The notes under the pieces: generated by a model | What the model was told of the DNA's origin: nothing | Seen by the model: the letters and a program-made list of their open reading frames with translations, nothing else | Databases searched by the model: none | In this document: one piece after another, positions 34,945 to 46,900 of the stretch | How positions within the stretch are numbered: the stretch's first letter is position 1 | Layout: the number at the start of each line of letters is the position of its first letter | Program-made: the position numbers and the translations under genes | Assembly: GCF_965638725.1 (NCBI RefSeq) | Contig: NC_134949.1 | Coordinates: 119,163,794-119,227,793 of the forward strand | Direction: 5' to 3' | DNA from: Aptenodytes patagonicus | Lineage: Eukaryota > Chordata > Aves > Sphenisciformes > Spheniscidae | Length of the DNA: 64,000 nucleotides

Positions 34945-37900
34945 CCCAGCTCTACCTGTTCCTGGTACTATTTCTGTCTCTGAACTGTGACTAGATTGAC
35001 TATTTAATTCTGACAAGATTATTTGTCTTCCATACAAATCATTCTGTCTCCTGGATTTTTTTTTTTTTTGGTTGTAGTTTGACAGCATTACAGAATTGCT
35101 GACATCTTTTTTTGTTTGTTTCATTTTTGTGAGAGTGAAACAGCTGGTACTTTCTTAGTTTAAGTAACTGCAGACAAGATCATCAAGTCCTGTTACATGA
35201 AGCAGCAAACCAGTGAATTTTGAATGTTAGCTCACATAGTGAGCTTTCCCTTCTGACACAAAGCAGCAGAGTGTTTCATTAGTGAACCTTACCCAAATAT
35301 TCTCAAGGATGTGGATCCTAACACATCTCTTCCGTTGAAAAGCTGTGATGATCACCAAGTTAACATTTATGCTTGATTTAAAAATAAATAAACAAAGCAC
35401 AGTTACTCTATTATGTTTATTCCTGTTTCCTGTGTAACTTTCCAGTGTTGTTCTTCTAATGTTTTCTAATCTGAATACCCATATGTTGTTTTGCTTGTGT
35501 AGCTTTTAATGTGATGAAGACTGTAGTGGGGGGTTTTTGTTTGCATTTTGTTTGTTTTTTGGGGTTTTTTTTACCTTCTTCATCCCCTTTAAGGAAAACT
35601 TGGCACCTATTATACTGTGACCTATTGTTCCTAGCTCTACCTTCCGGAGGATTTCTTCTAATCACCCTTCTCCTTTAAGCATGCAAAACATCTTCTGTTT
35701 GTTCTACCTCCTCTTGATACGTATCGGCCTCAATTGAATTGAAGGAGTGGCTTCAGTCTTGTTCAAATGTGCCAGAAGGCGCTTCTATAATATTTTATAT
35801 TAAAGAACTAAATTATCTATTAAAGGCCTGTAGAATTAAGGCTGAAGATATGCATTTGTACTGTAAACTACAATATTGATTGAAAGTAATAGTCATTAAA
35901 CATGACTGTTAACCGCTTCTGGCAGGAAGAGACTACTGAGCAAACTTGGCAGCGTAAGAGATCATGTGTGAATGAAAATGGGATGAGCTAATTTGGCAAT
36001 TGCATTTGGATTATTAGGAAGGGTTCACCAAATTCTTTTGGCCAGGAGAGAAGTGGTCATCATGTTCCCAGCTCATATTAGCAAAGAATCTGGTCTGGAG
36101 GAAAAAAGTTAAAAAGCTAAGTTTAGTGCTGTTTATCACTAATTGGATGCAGTCCTAAAATTCATGGTTTGAGTGAAATTTGCTCAAATGAAAACACCAC
36201 CACCACCCCCAGTTATTGGAAACATCTCCTCAGAAATCCCAAATTCACAAAGCATTGCACAAGGCTCTTGCTGAGTATTTGTATTTAAAGAGCATCCTAC
36301 TGTTTTTGGAAAGACTGACCTTTTGGGGTTTTTTTAATGGACATGCTAGCTAGAATGAAGTCACGGTATGTCCCAAAGTCAGCAAAAATTGAATGGGAGA
36401 AAGCCTGCGTAAAGCCCTTTTTTAAAAAAACACAGCGCAAGGAGTTATTCTTACATCCGTTGCATATTAGTATAGAAGGATATTCTAGGTCAGTATTTGC
36501 TTCAGAGAGAGCAATTTTTTTTTTTTTTTTTAATTATTGTGTTTCAGATATATCATCCCCTTCAGTGGGGGACATAAGATGACAATGCAGACTTGGCTTT
36601 GATTATTACACTTGGCTGAAAATGAGACATTTGGGCGTAGTTGGTCAAATTAGCTATCCTACCTGCTACTTAGGATCTGTTTGCAATGCACAAGTCTGGT
36701 TAGTTTGCTACTCCTATAACTTTAGGAGCCAGAACTTAATACATACTCATATGTACTCACCCTCTGCAGTGAAAGCGCTTTGTAGAAATGCTTAGATTAA
36801 TCAAAAAGGGGTTGAGAAGACCTACTGGGGAAAAACTGCTATAAACTTGAGAAGGGACTGAGGACGCACAGGAAATTTGGTTCTAGCTTAAATGAGTAAG
36901 ACTTAACTATGGGAAGAGACATTCCTTCACTATAACAATGTATTTACTTACAATTTAAAACTGTAGCGTCTTGATGTTCTTCCTAGCATCTGGAAACATG
37001 GTCCTACAGTGAGGGAGCTTGAATGACTTCACTGGTTCTGAATGAGTAGGGACTCCAGTTTCATATGGTGTTTACTGGAGTTGTAACTAGTGCTGGTTGG
37101 CACAGTTGGAAAGCAAACTAAATTTGTTTTCAGGATTTTTTAGATAAGTAATGTGTGTATTTATAGGTATATAAATGACGCGACTTCTTGAAAGTGTTTA
37201 TCCTTTTCAAATTGCTTGGCAATTCCAGCAAAAGTCACTTAAACATTGTAGGAGATTTCAGAGGTCTTTATCTCAAATTGTGGGCCAGAATAGTTGCAAG
37301 GGTTTGGGGGGGGTGGTGGGGGTGGTGTGTGTTTCCTCTGGTTTCCCAACTCTCTTGTGTTGCACGGCTGACTTTACAGTTGATGTAAATCAGTCTAGTA
37401 CTATTGACTTCAGAGGAACATGCCAGTTTGGGTACCTAGCTTTGTTTTGTAAATTTAATAATCATTCTACAAGAATTTCTCTAGGTACTTGCCCAGGCAA
37501 GTGTTTTGCTGAATTGTTACACCTCGTAACGCAACTGGAAATCTGTTTCTTCAGATCACTGCTGTAGTGTGTGACATGAGGTGGGCGGGACAGCAGTGGC
37601 AAGGGGCTTCTACTCCCATAGCCTATTCTCGTGGTCTTTTGAAACACGATGGTACTAGACACAAGTCATCAGCATCCTGATGCCTCTTAAAATAAGCAAC
37701 AGCTGAAGCAGCTATAGGCTTGCACTGCATTTACAAGCTGTCTTTGAGCCGCTGCTGAGTTGCCGTGGAAACCAATGTTGAGCAGGACTGGGAAAAGGCT
37801 GGAAAATAGGCTTTTTTGTGAGAGCCTGACTAGTTTAAAACCCCATCCCCCGCTTTCAGAAGCTCCCTCTGAATTGCCATGGAGACAAGAAGAGTAGCAG

Positions 37901-40900
37901 AGTTCTGAGTCTTGTAAAAGTGCAAGCTATAAATATTTATTTGGTTAATAGCATATGCTTTCTGGATTGTCTCTCTGTTGGAATAAACTCCATGCTAGAT
38001 TGAACCTTTGCAAGCTGTGAATTCAAACTGTTCCTCTCTTCTGTGTGAGTAGAAAAAGAGGAGGCAAAAAAAAACTTTGAAGGGAATTTAATTTTACATT
38101 TTGATTATTAATTATATAAAAATTAATTTATAAATTTATTTTTTCCCAGAATTTCCCACACCATCTCATGCAGTGATCTTTCAGTGCTGGGACTGCTGAA
38201 AGCACTTAGGAGGCTGTTCAGTTTATCTGGAATTGTTGTGCTTCGGTGTTCAGTTTCTTCAGAAAGGCTGACCTAAATGATCTCTTCTTTTCTTGTCCCG
38301 TGCTACTTGATTTTATTCCCTACTTTCTCCTCTACAAGCACTTCCAGTTTTGTGTTTCCAGGGCCAACTGTCCTCGGGGCTCTGCTCCGAAATGAATCAT
38401 TAACATGATCTTAAACTCTTAGGACTAGTACTGATAACTTTAGATAATTGGCTCTGAAAACTTCAGTCCCTTATTACTTTTACTTTCAAGATTTTTTTTT
38501 TTTTGCTTAACTTGAAAGTTAAGAATAAAGGCACCATCAACTGGTGTGCTAGCCTTCCAGATTGCACTAAACAGTGCACACAAAGCCGAGGATTAACTCG
38601 TTCTTAGGTTGGCATTATAAATGAAAACCTCTTTGCTAGGCTGCTCTGTAGTTGAGGCATTCAACACAAGAACTTCTTTCCCCTGTGAGACTGAGAGCTC
38701 CTCAGATCATCCAATACCAGCTTTTAATACAGGTAGAAATCCTGCTCTTAGTCACTTTCTGGCAAAGCTTCTCTTCCCCTGTTTAAATAACTCCTGACTG
38801 GATGAAAATGTTTCTCATGTGATTTCCATTATGAAGGCAGAATTACTGAAGCTGATTAAAACCTACTTTCTGTAACAGATGAGTGTGAAGGATTGTTTTT
38901 ATTTTTATGCTACATCTAAAAAAAAGCGCTTTTTTGTATTAGGCTCTAGACCTCTGGATATGTAATAAGTAGGAAGTCCAAGAAAAATTATTTGAACTTG
39001 AGCAGCTGGGCCATTTAAGCTTTGTCACTTTAGCTAAAATTTTGGGGTGTTTTTTGGTTTTTTTTCTGAAACAACCTACTACTTGTCAGGTTTTTCTGTT
39101 TGGAGGAACCACCCTGAAGCACACTTTAGGGTGACACCTTGCTTTGTTGCAGTAGAGGTCTTGTAGGCAGGATACCTTAAAACCTGACTGCTTACTTGAG
39201 TATCTGTAGATAATTTTTTTTTTTTTAATTTGACTGCTTTTGCTCTTAATTCGAGATCTTTTAATAAAAAAACGTGAAGAGAGTATCTGCTGACTTCCCA
39301 GCAAGACACTTAATGTGTGTGTTATATAGCTAACCGACCTACCATCTGGATGCTGGTCTTATCGGCTTCAAATCTATAGCTCTGCTCAGGAGAGCAAACG
39401 GAGTGGAGGATTACTCCATTGGGCATGGCTCTGAGCCTGGGCTGGAAAGGGGGGAAATGCCTTTGGGTTTTGGGGAAATTTTTTTGATTTCGCTGGGGGA
39501 GGGGGGAAGGTCAATTTTGTGTGTGTCAGATACTCAGCTATAGAGATGGAATTTTAATTTTGTAATAGCTGCTCTTCCAAAAGAGAAGCCAAACCAAATA
39601 CTGGATTTAGCTATTTTCTTCCCCCCGCCCCCGCTCTTCCCTTGCTCCCAAACCCTAGTCCATTTCTCCACGAATAAAAAAAATTGTCAGGAGTTAGGAG
39701 AGGGCTTGTATAAAAGGAGGGCAGGGAAAGCTAGCAGGTATCTATGCACACAAATTGCAGTTCATTACAAGGCTTTTCATGAGGTTATTAATAAATGTCC
39801 TTATGAAAAAGGCCCTGCCTACAACACAGAAGTTAAGCTGCGTTACTCTGCCAGTGAGCTTTTATTCCCTGCATCCCCCTGTTCTTTGAACCTTCTGAGT
39901 ATCTAAAAGCCTGCTGCTTCTGCTGTATCTCTGTCATTCCCAAGCATCAATACCAAGATACTACATTTCTAGTACTGTCTAAGGCATGAAAATAAATAGC
40001 CATATTTTTTCCTTATGCTTGAAACACTACCAGCACAGATACACTAGAACAACTTCTTTGTAGTGCCAGGAAACCAGTACTGCATCTGCTCGTATCGAGG
40101 AACAGTTTTCCTTATAGTTGTAAGGACTAAAAACTTAACTACTTTGTTAAAAGCAGTTTCTTCCAGCTGATAGAAAAACTTCTCTCATTTGCCACTGATG
40201 TAGGGATAGCACATGTGTACATAGTGTAGGATCCCTAGGTTTTCTTCCTTGATTAAAAACATCTGCAAGGTCTATGTCCTAATTAGCCAGTAAGAGTGTT
40301 GAAAATCTTGCCACGTATTTCACAGCATGTTAAACTACTCTCAAGAGCTCTATGTGTTACTGCCAGGTCTCAGAGAGTTGCAGCAGCTCCGGGGTCTGAA
40401 CTACTAAAACTTGCTGTGTTTAAGTCTAACAGTTTCCAAAACATGATAGAAGTGCTGTTGGCAGCTACCACGTAAGTGAAGGGGTGGCTGAGAAGCTCTT
40501 TAAGTTCCTTTTGTGTTTTAGACCCATTTAGCTGGTCAGCCAAAAAATGTGCCTTCTCTCTTACGTTACCATCCTTTATGCAGTCACACCACGCCTATTA
40601 ACACACAAACTTGCTCTCCATATCTGGGCTTAGATGGGTTTATTATTCCCACCCTGCAGCTCCCCCTCCTTCAGACTACTCCTTTATTTGTTTTCTGTGG
40701 CTGAAGATATGCAGGGTTGGTTTTTTTGTGAATCGGATAAACTCTGCCCAAAGTAAATCCTGTTCTATTCTTTAAGATTCAAGAAATTTTGTAACTCAAG
40801 ATAACTGGAAGACTGAAGTTGAGCTTCTCTTTCTTTTTTTTTTTTTTTTTCCCCCCATGACATGGGATAATTTCTTCTAGCCCTTATCCAAAATTTGAAG

Positions 40901-43900
40901 TCTTAATGCCATGTTTATATTATGTTTACTTAATGAAACTGGGTTTACTCCAGTTATTTCAGGCTACATTTTGGTGCCTAAATCACCAATTTTGGAGATT
41001 GGTTAAAGGCTCTGGCCAACACAGGAGACTCCTGCAGAGGCTGTGAATACTCCCGATCTCTCTCCAGCGTATGTTTGCTGGAGGTTAGCATTCATCAAGC
41101 AGAACTGATGGAAGTCAAAGGCTGCTTAAACACTGACCACATGGCTGGGAAGAGCAGTGGGTCTGAGCTCTGGCTGCCTGTTGTTAACTGTTGGAGTTAA
41201 CGTAGTCTAGCCTGGCAACACCACTGTGAGCAGGGTTGGTAGCCTTTCGGTTGTAGCAACCACATCTTAGACTACTAAGAAGAATGGGAGTTATGTTTTT
41301 GTGGGGGTTTTTGGGTTGGTTTTTTTTTTTAGGTGATTCACAACTAATTCTGTCCAAAGGTAGATAGCTTCTCCTCCCCCTTCCCCATTTATGAACTATG
41401 TAATCTATGGACTACTTCTCTTAGGAAAAAATATGGCAACAGGCGAGCCAAAACAGATGTGTTTAAATGATGTGACTGTGGCAAAACTCTAGGTATCGTT
41501 TGAGTATCTCATGGTAGGTAGTTACATAGCTGAGAAGTCTGCATCAGCATCTAAGTATGTTGCCGATGGTTTATCCTGAGGTGGTCACATGTCTGAACAA
41601 TGCTAACACCAAACAGATGTCTGGCTTCCTATTCTCTTTCAGGGATTTCAGTAAGAGAACTGGCTTCATTATCACTTTATTCTTGGGACATCGAACTTCC
41701 TAAACTTACAGTATCCTCTGAAATCCTTTGTTAAGCTTTGCTCTAGACCACCTGCTATTTAGAACTTGGCAAAACAAATACCACAAAACTGTTTTTTTCT
41801 CTTGTACTTATAACTTTGTTTTGATTCTGTTCTCATGTAATTTCCTCCAGGCGCACTGTTTCCTTTGATTTGGTTTGACTAATATGCTTTTCCTTAATGA
41901 TTCCTCCAGCTAGTAGTATCAGTTTACAGCTGTGTGAGTGATTGTCAAATGGAAAGTGTGTATTTTTGGGGTTTACTTCTAAACAAATGAAGTTACTGAC
42001 ACATAAGAGTAGGGGTTTTTTTTCAGTCTGTATAAAAGCATTTGATGAACAAAAAATTTACTGGTACAGTAATATGTCATCTTTTCACTATTGCTCTTTA
42101 TATGGTGAATTAAAATTCAAAGCTTAAATCATGGATTATGAATAATTGGCGGAGGCATTTCTAAAAGGACATTTTAAGGAAGAGATGCTCTAGCTTTTAA
42201 AGAGCTCTCGGTCGTTTTGCTTGATCAGAATATATAATGGCTTTAATTCGGCCAGCTATCTGCACCACCTTAAGTTACTGTTCGGACTCTACTGCTTCTT
42301 GAAGAGGGTCATGTATACGTGTGGTTTGTGTGTGTGAGGAGGAGGGCTGTATGTATGTTGAACTTCTTTCTTTCTTTTTTGCTGATGTATTTTGTACTTA
42401 TTGCATTGCATAATAGGACCTTCATGTATTATGTAAATACCTTGATGCAAGGGGAAGTATGGAGACTGTGCAATTGCAAGCTCCCAATACAAAGTATGCA
42501 AAGTAATTTTGTGCTAACTTCCATAGTGAGAAGTAAGTACCATAATCCTGCCCCAGAAGTCATAAAACATGTTTTCTTATTGTGGCTTCTACCCTATGAA
42601 TACTTAGACCGTGACAGTGAGCTGCATGACATCTGTATTAAAGAGGAGGAGAGAAATTTCCAGGTCCATGAAACAGTGAATGTAATACAGTGGTGATTTG
42701 CATGTATTAGAGCTGTTTTGTGTCCCGACAGAGAAGGCTGATGTGCCAATAATCTATAAATGGCTTTACCCACACAATGGAGTCCTAGAAATGCTTCCTA
42801 CCTAAGTGTTAGCAAGTGTTAGCTGCTGTCAGGGCCTCAAAACAAAATGCTCCTCCCCATTGTGAACACATGAAGGAAGATGTTATTTCAATAGTTAACA
42901 TGATTTGTTATCTATTGGCATATAGGATATGGGGGGGTTGATTGTTCTAGAAAACATGGTTTGGGTAAAAGTCAAAAGTTGTTTTTCTTTCCATAAATCT
43001 AAGTAGGGCTTAATAGGTTAAAAGGAAAATTACTTCAGGCTTTATTCTAGACCAAGCTTGGACAAAAACAAGGAGATAGGCTCTGTGTGGACATGCAGGA
43101 GTAACGGTTACTTTGGGAAGTGCTGGAGAAGCGGTTCCCTCCTCTGGTTTCAACAGGGTGTGTGTGGGGGGTTATTCTGGGGTTTTTATTTCTTCTTTTA
43201 AAGTCCAGCAGGAAAGTTTACTTTCTTCATGGGGTGGAAAAAATTTCCAAGTGCTCTTTGTAATGCAAATATTTTTTGCTATTTCAGTATTCTAAGGGTA
43301 CATAAATGGCATTTCTGGAATTGTCTTCTTCACTTCTTATTTATTTTCATATTATAAACTCTGCTGTAACTATTTTGGGATAACATAAAGGTGATGATAA
43401 AATTAAAACATATTAAGAACAGGATTGTTGCACACAAATTTGGATCTTCTGGTAATGTGCACATACGAAAATTCACTTTATGTTGCCAGGTGTGAAGCTG
43501 TATTCTCTTAGAAACAAGAAATGTTGGACGTACATTTGGAAGAGGGGAAGGGGATGGTGAGATATCTAGAAAGCAGCAACGCTGAAGAGTAATACAGGGG
43601 TACGGGGGCTGCAGGGCGGCCTCTGTGAGGAGCGGCCAGGGCTGCCCCGTGCCGGACACAGCCGGTTCCAGCCGGCTCCAACAGACCCACTGCGGGGCAC
43701 GGCCGAGCCCCACAGTCACAATGGCGGCGCCTCGGGGGAAGCCTGGGTAAGAAAGGGCAAAACGCTGCCCGGCAGCGAGGGGTGAGGGGAAAAGTGTGAG
43801 AAACAGCCCTGCAAGCACCAAGGGGAGAGAGGGAGGATCCCTTGCAGCCCATGGAGAAACCATGGTGGAGCAGGTATTGCCCTGCAGCCCATGGAGGACC

Positions 43901-46900
43901 ATGCTGGAGCAGATATCCACACTGTAGCCCGTGGAGGATCCCACACCAGAGCAAGTGGATATGCTTTGAAGGAGGCTGAAGTGCCTGGAGGATCCACGTT
44001 TGTTGTGGATGGAGTGAGACTGCACTTCACTTGTAAGAGAGAAGCAACAATACACTTTATTGATATAAAACAGTGAGTTAACAAAGTGCAATGGTAAATG
44101 CGTCAGTGGTTTAGAAAGATTCAATGGCAAAGGACACTTGATTATTTACTGCATAGAGGGCAGGGTCAGACAAAACTGTCAGGGAGACCCTCCTGTTGAG
44201 CCATGAGGTTCAGAAAGGACGCCCTTGCTTTCTAAACTCCTTCTCAGAGAGGAGTCTAGGTGCGGCTGGATCCAATCCTAGTCCCAGTCTTGGTCAACGG
44301 TTTATGTCTAAAGGATTATATATGTGCAATTAATCCTTTATATCACATAGCTAAGATTTCAAAGTTTAGCATGCTATTAGTCACTTACTGAGGATCTGTT
44401 GTGGCAAGGAATCTCTCAACCTCAAGGAGTAACCCTATGAGGGGAGATCCCACCATGCAGCCCGTTGCTGTGCAGGAGAGCTCAACGGGCCCTGGGCTGT
44501 CCACTATTTATAGAGTAAGATGATTGACTTATAGTCATATTTGCATACCAGCAAGATGTTTGGGTCACTGCTCCAGACAGCCCTTGGCTACTGTGTTCCC
44601 ATCCGTCCCCAAAACTGGATGCAGCCATCACAACCCCCACTGGTGGTTATTGCCTACACGGGGGCGGGGGGGAACAACATGACACCACCACAACATTGGA
44701 GCAGGCTCCTGACAGTAACTGCGGTCCATGGAGAGGAGCCCACACTGGAGCAGGGGAAAAGTGTGCCAAGGAAGGAGCGCCAAAGAGCAGCTGTTATGGA
44801 CTGAGCAGAACCCTCATTCCCCACAACTCCTTCACTTACTCTATTTTTAATTGGCAATAAAATTAATTTTCCCTAAGTTGAGTCTGTTTTGCCTGCGGTG
44901 GTAATTGCTAAGTGATCTCCCTGTTTTTCTCTTGACCCATGAGCTTTTTAATTTTATTTTCTCCCCCGTTGAGGAGGGGAAGTGAGAGCGCGGCAGGGTG
45001 GGCATCTGGCAGCTGGCCAAGGTCAACCCACCACAACTGTATACAGTGAATGAGTAACTGAACTTTTGCTACAGTGCAGGAGACTCAAATACCTGTTCTG
45101 ACTGTTGCTCCATGACTCACAGAGGCAATGGTTGTAGATACCAATAGAACCGCCATCTATTTTTAAAGGATGCTGAAAAAAACTAGAAAATTATGGAGGA
45201 AAAGGGCCATAGGAACAGTTTGGATGGAGAATTTCCTCTGTAGTGCCAAACTTGAACAATAAGGAATTATCTTTAATTGAGAAGAAAACCATGATGGTAT
45301 ATGATGGTGTATGGGATGAGTACTGTTTAATATCTTTATCAGTGACATAGTGGGATCAAGTGCACCCTCAGCAAGTTTGCAGATGACACCAAGCTGAGTG
45401 GTGCAGTTGACACACCAGAGGGACGGGGTGCCATCCAGAGGGACCTGGACAAGCTCGAGAAGTGGGCCCGTGTGAACCTCATGAGGTTTAACAAGGCCAA
45501 GTGCAAGGTCCTGCACCTGGGTTGGGGCAACCCCCAGTATCAATACAGGCTGGGGGATGAAGGGATTGAGAGCAGCCCTGCCAAGAAGGACTTGGGGGTA
45601 CTGGTGGATGAAAAGCTGGACATGAGCCAGCAATGTGCGCTTGCAGCCCAGAAGGCCAATCATATCCTGGGCTGCATCCAAAGCAGCGTGGCCAGCAGGT
45701 CAAGGGAGGTGATTCTGCCCCTCTACTCTGCTCTGGTGAGACCCCACCTGGAGTACTGCGTCCAGCTCTGGAGCCCTCAGCACAGGAAAGACACGGACCT
45801 GTTGGAGCGGGTCCAGAGGAGGGCCACAAAAATGATCAGGGGGATGGAACACCTCTCCTATGAATAAAGGCTGAGAGAGTTGGGGTTGTTCAGCCTGGAG
45901 AAGAGAAGGCTTCGGGGAGACCTTATTGCAGCCTATCAGTACTTAAAGGGGGCTTATAAGAAAGATGGTGGCAAACTTTTTAGTAGGGCCTGTAGTGATA
46001 GTGCAAGGGGTAATGGTTTTAAACTAAAAGAGGGTAGATTCGGACTAGATATAAGGAAGAACTTTTTTATGCTGAGGGTGATGATACACCGGCACAGGTT
46101 GCTCAGAGAGGTGGTGGATGCCCCATCCCTGGAAACATTCAAGGTCAGGCTGGACGGGGCTCTGAGCAACCTGATCTAGTTGAAGATGTCCCTGTCCACG
46201 GCAGGGGGGTTGGACTAGATGACCTTTAGAGGTCCCTTCCAACTACCAAACTATTCTATGATGATAGCGTCATACAATGAAAATGGCATGCTAACTCAGA
46301 GCTGTGAGAACCCATAGCTGAAAGCCCAAATGGACTCACTCAAGTGAGAAATGAGGCACACGTTTCAACAGAAGTAATCAACTGTCAAAAGAAAACAATA
46401 AGAAGCAAAAGATTCTTGATCTGTTTGTGTCTTCAGATCAAGACTGGATATCCATCTGCTAGGTTGTGTGCAACTCTTCCCCCGTTAGGCAGGGGAAAGG
46501 GAAATTAATTCTTTGGGGATGAACAAAGGAGGTCTGTGTGCATGAGAGAAGTAAATAGCAAGATTAGACTAAAAGGATTAAAGCAAGACTAGTTTCTGTT
46601 AGTCAAAAGAACATTATGCTCTTAAACAAGCCATGTTTCTAAATATTGTTGATGGGGAGAGAGGCTTAGTTCTTGTTCATAGCAATCTGTAGCAATTGTT
46701 CAGTTGGCTGATGTGGATGGAGGAAATGGACTGCATTAGGAGTGTCCATGCTGTTTTCAAAACTGGTCCTAAATCCATGGGAACTTGAGATGCTTTGGGG
46801 GAAAAAAAAAGTTAATTTAAACCTGTGTAAAGAACTGCATTTAGCTGTTCTTAAGCACTTGGTAGACTTGTAGCCTGCCATGGAGTAGTTGGAATAACTG

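Larger units (their letters stand above)
25159..43565 (+). other. Central JAM2 intron 1
   Basis: About 18 kb of AT-rich intron with no convincing exon on either strand; the open frames present are below about 135 codons and not recognisable. Contents worth naming are listed separately: a C28 run, a 24-bp tandem duplication, a 28-A run, a G-quadruplex-prone tract and a pair of RFX-like sites. A short (GTTT)n lies at about 25832-25848, T-rich runs occur at about 36517-36532 and 40829-40850, and the mosaic is otherwise unique-looking. Confidence 0.55.

Noticed and set aside
34861-35124. A28 run as the tail of a processed pseudogene
   Set aside because: No coding body, no target duplication and no recognisable parent gene upstream of the run.
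43330-44130. 266-codon minus-strand open frame
   Set aside because: It runs through the ERVL-like and nested LTR segments in antisense; the translation has no known domain and comes from repeat DNA.
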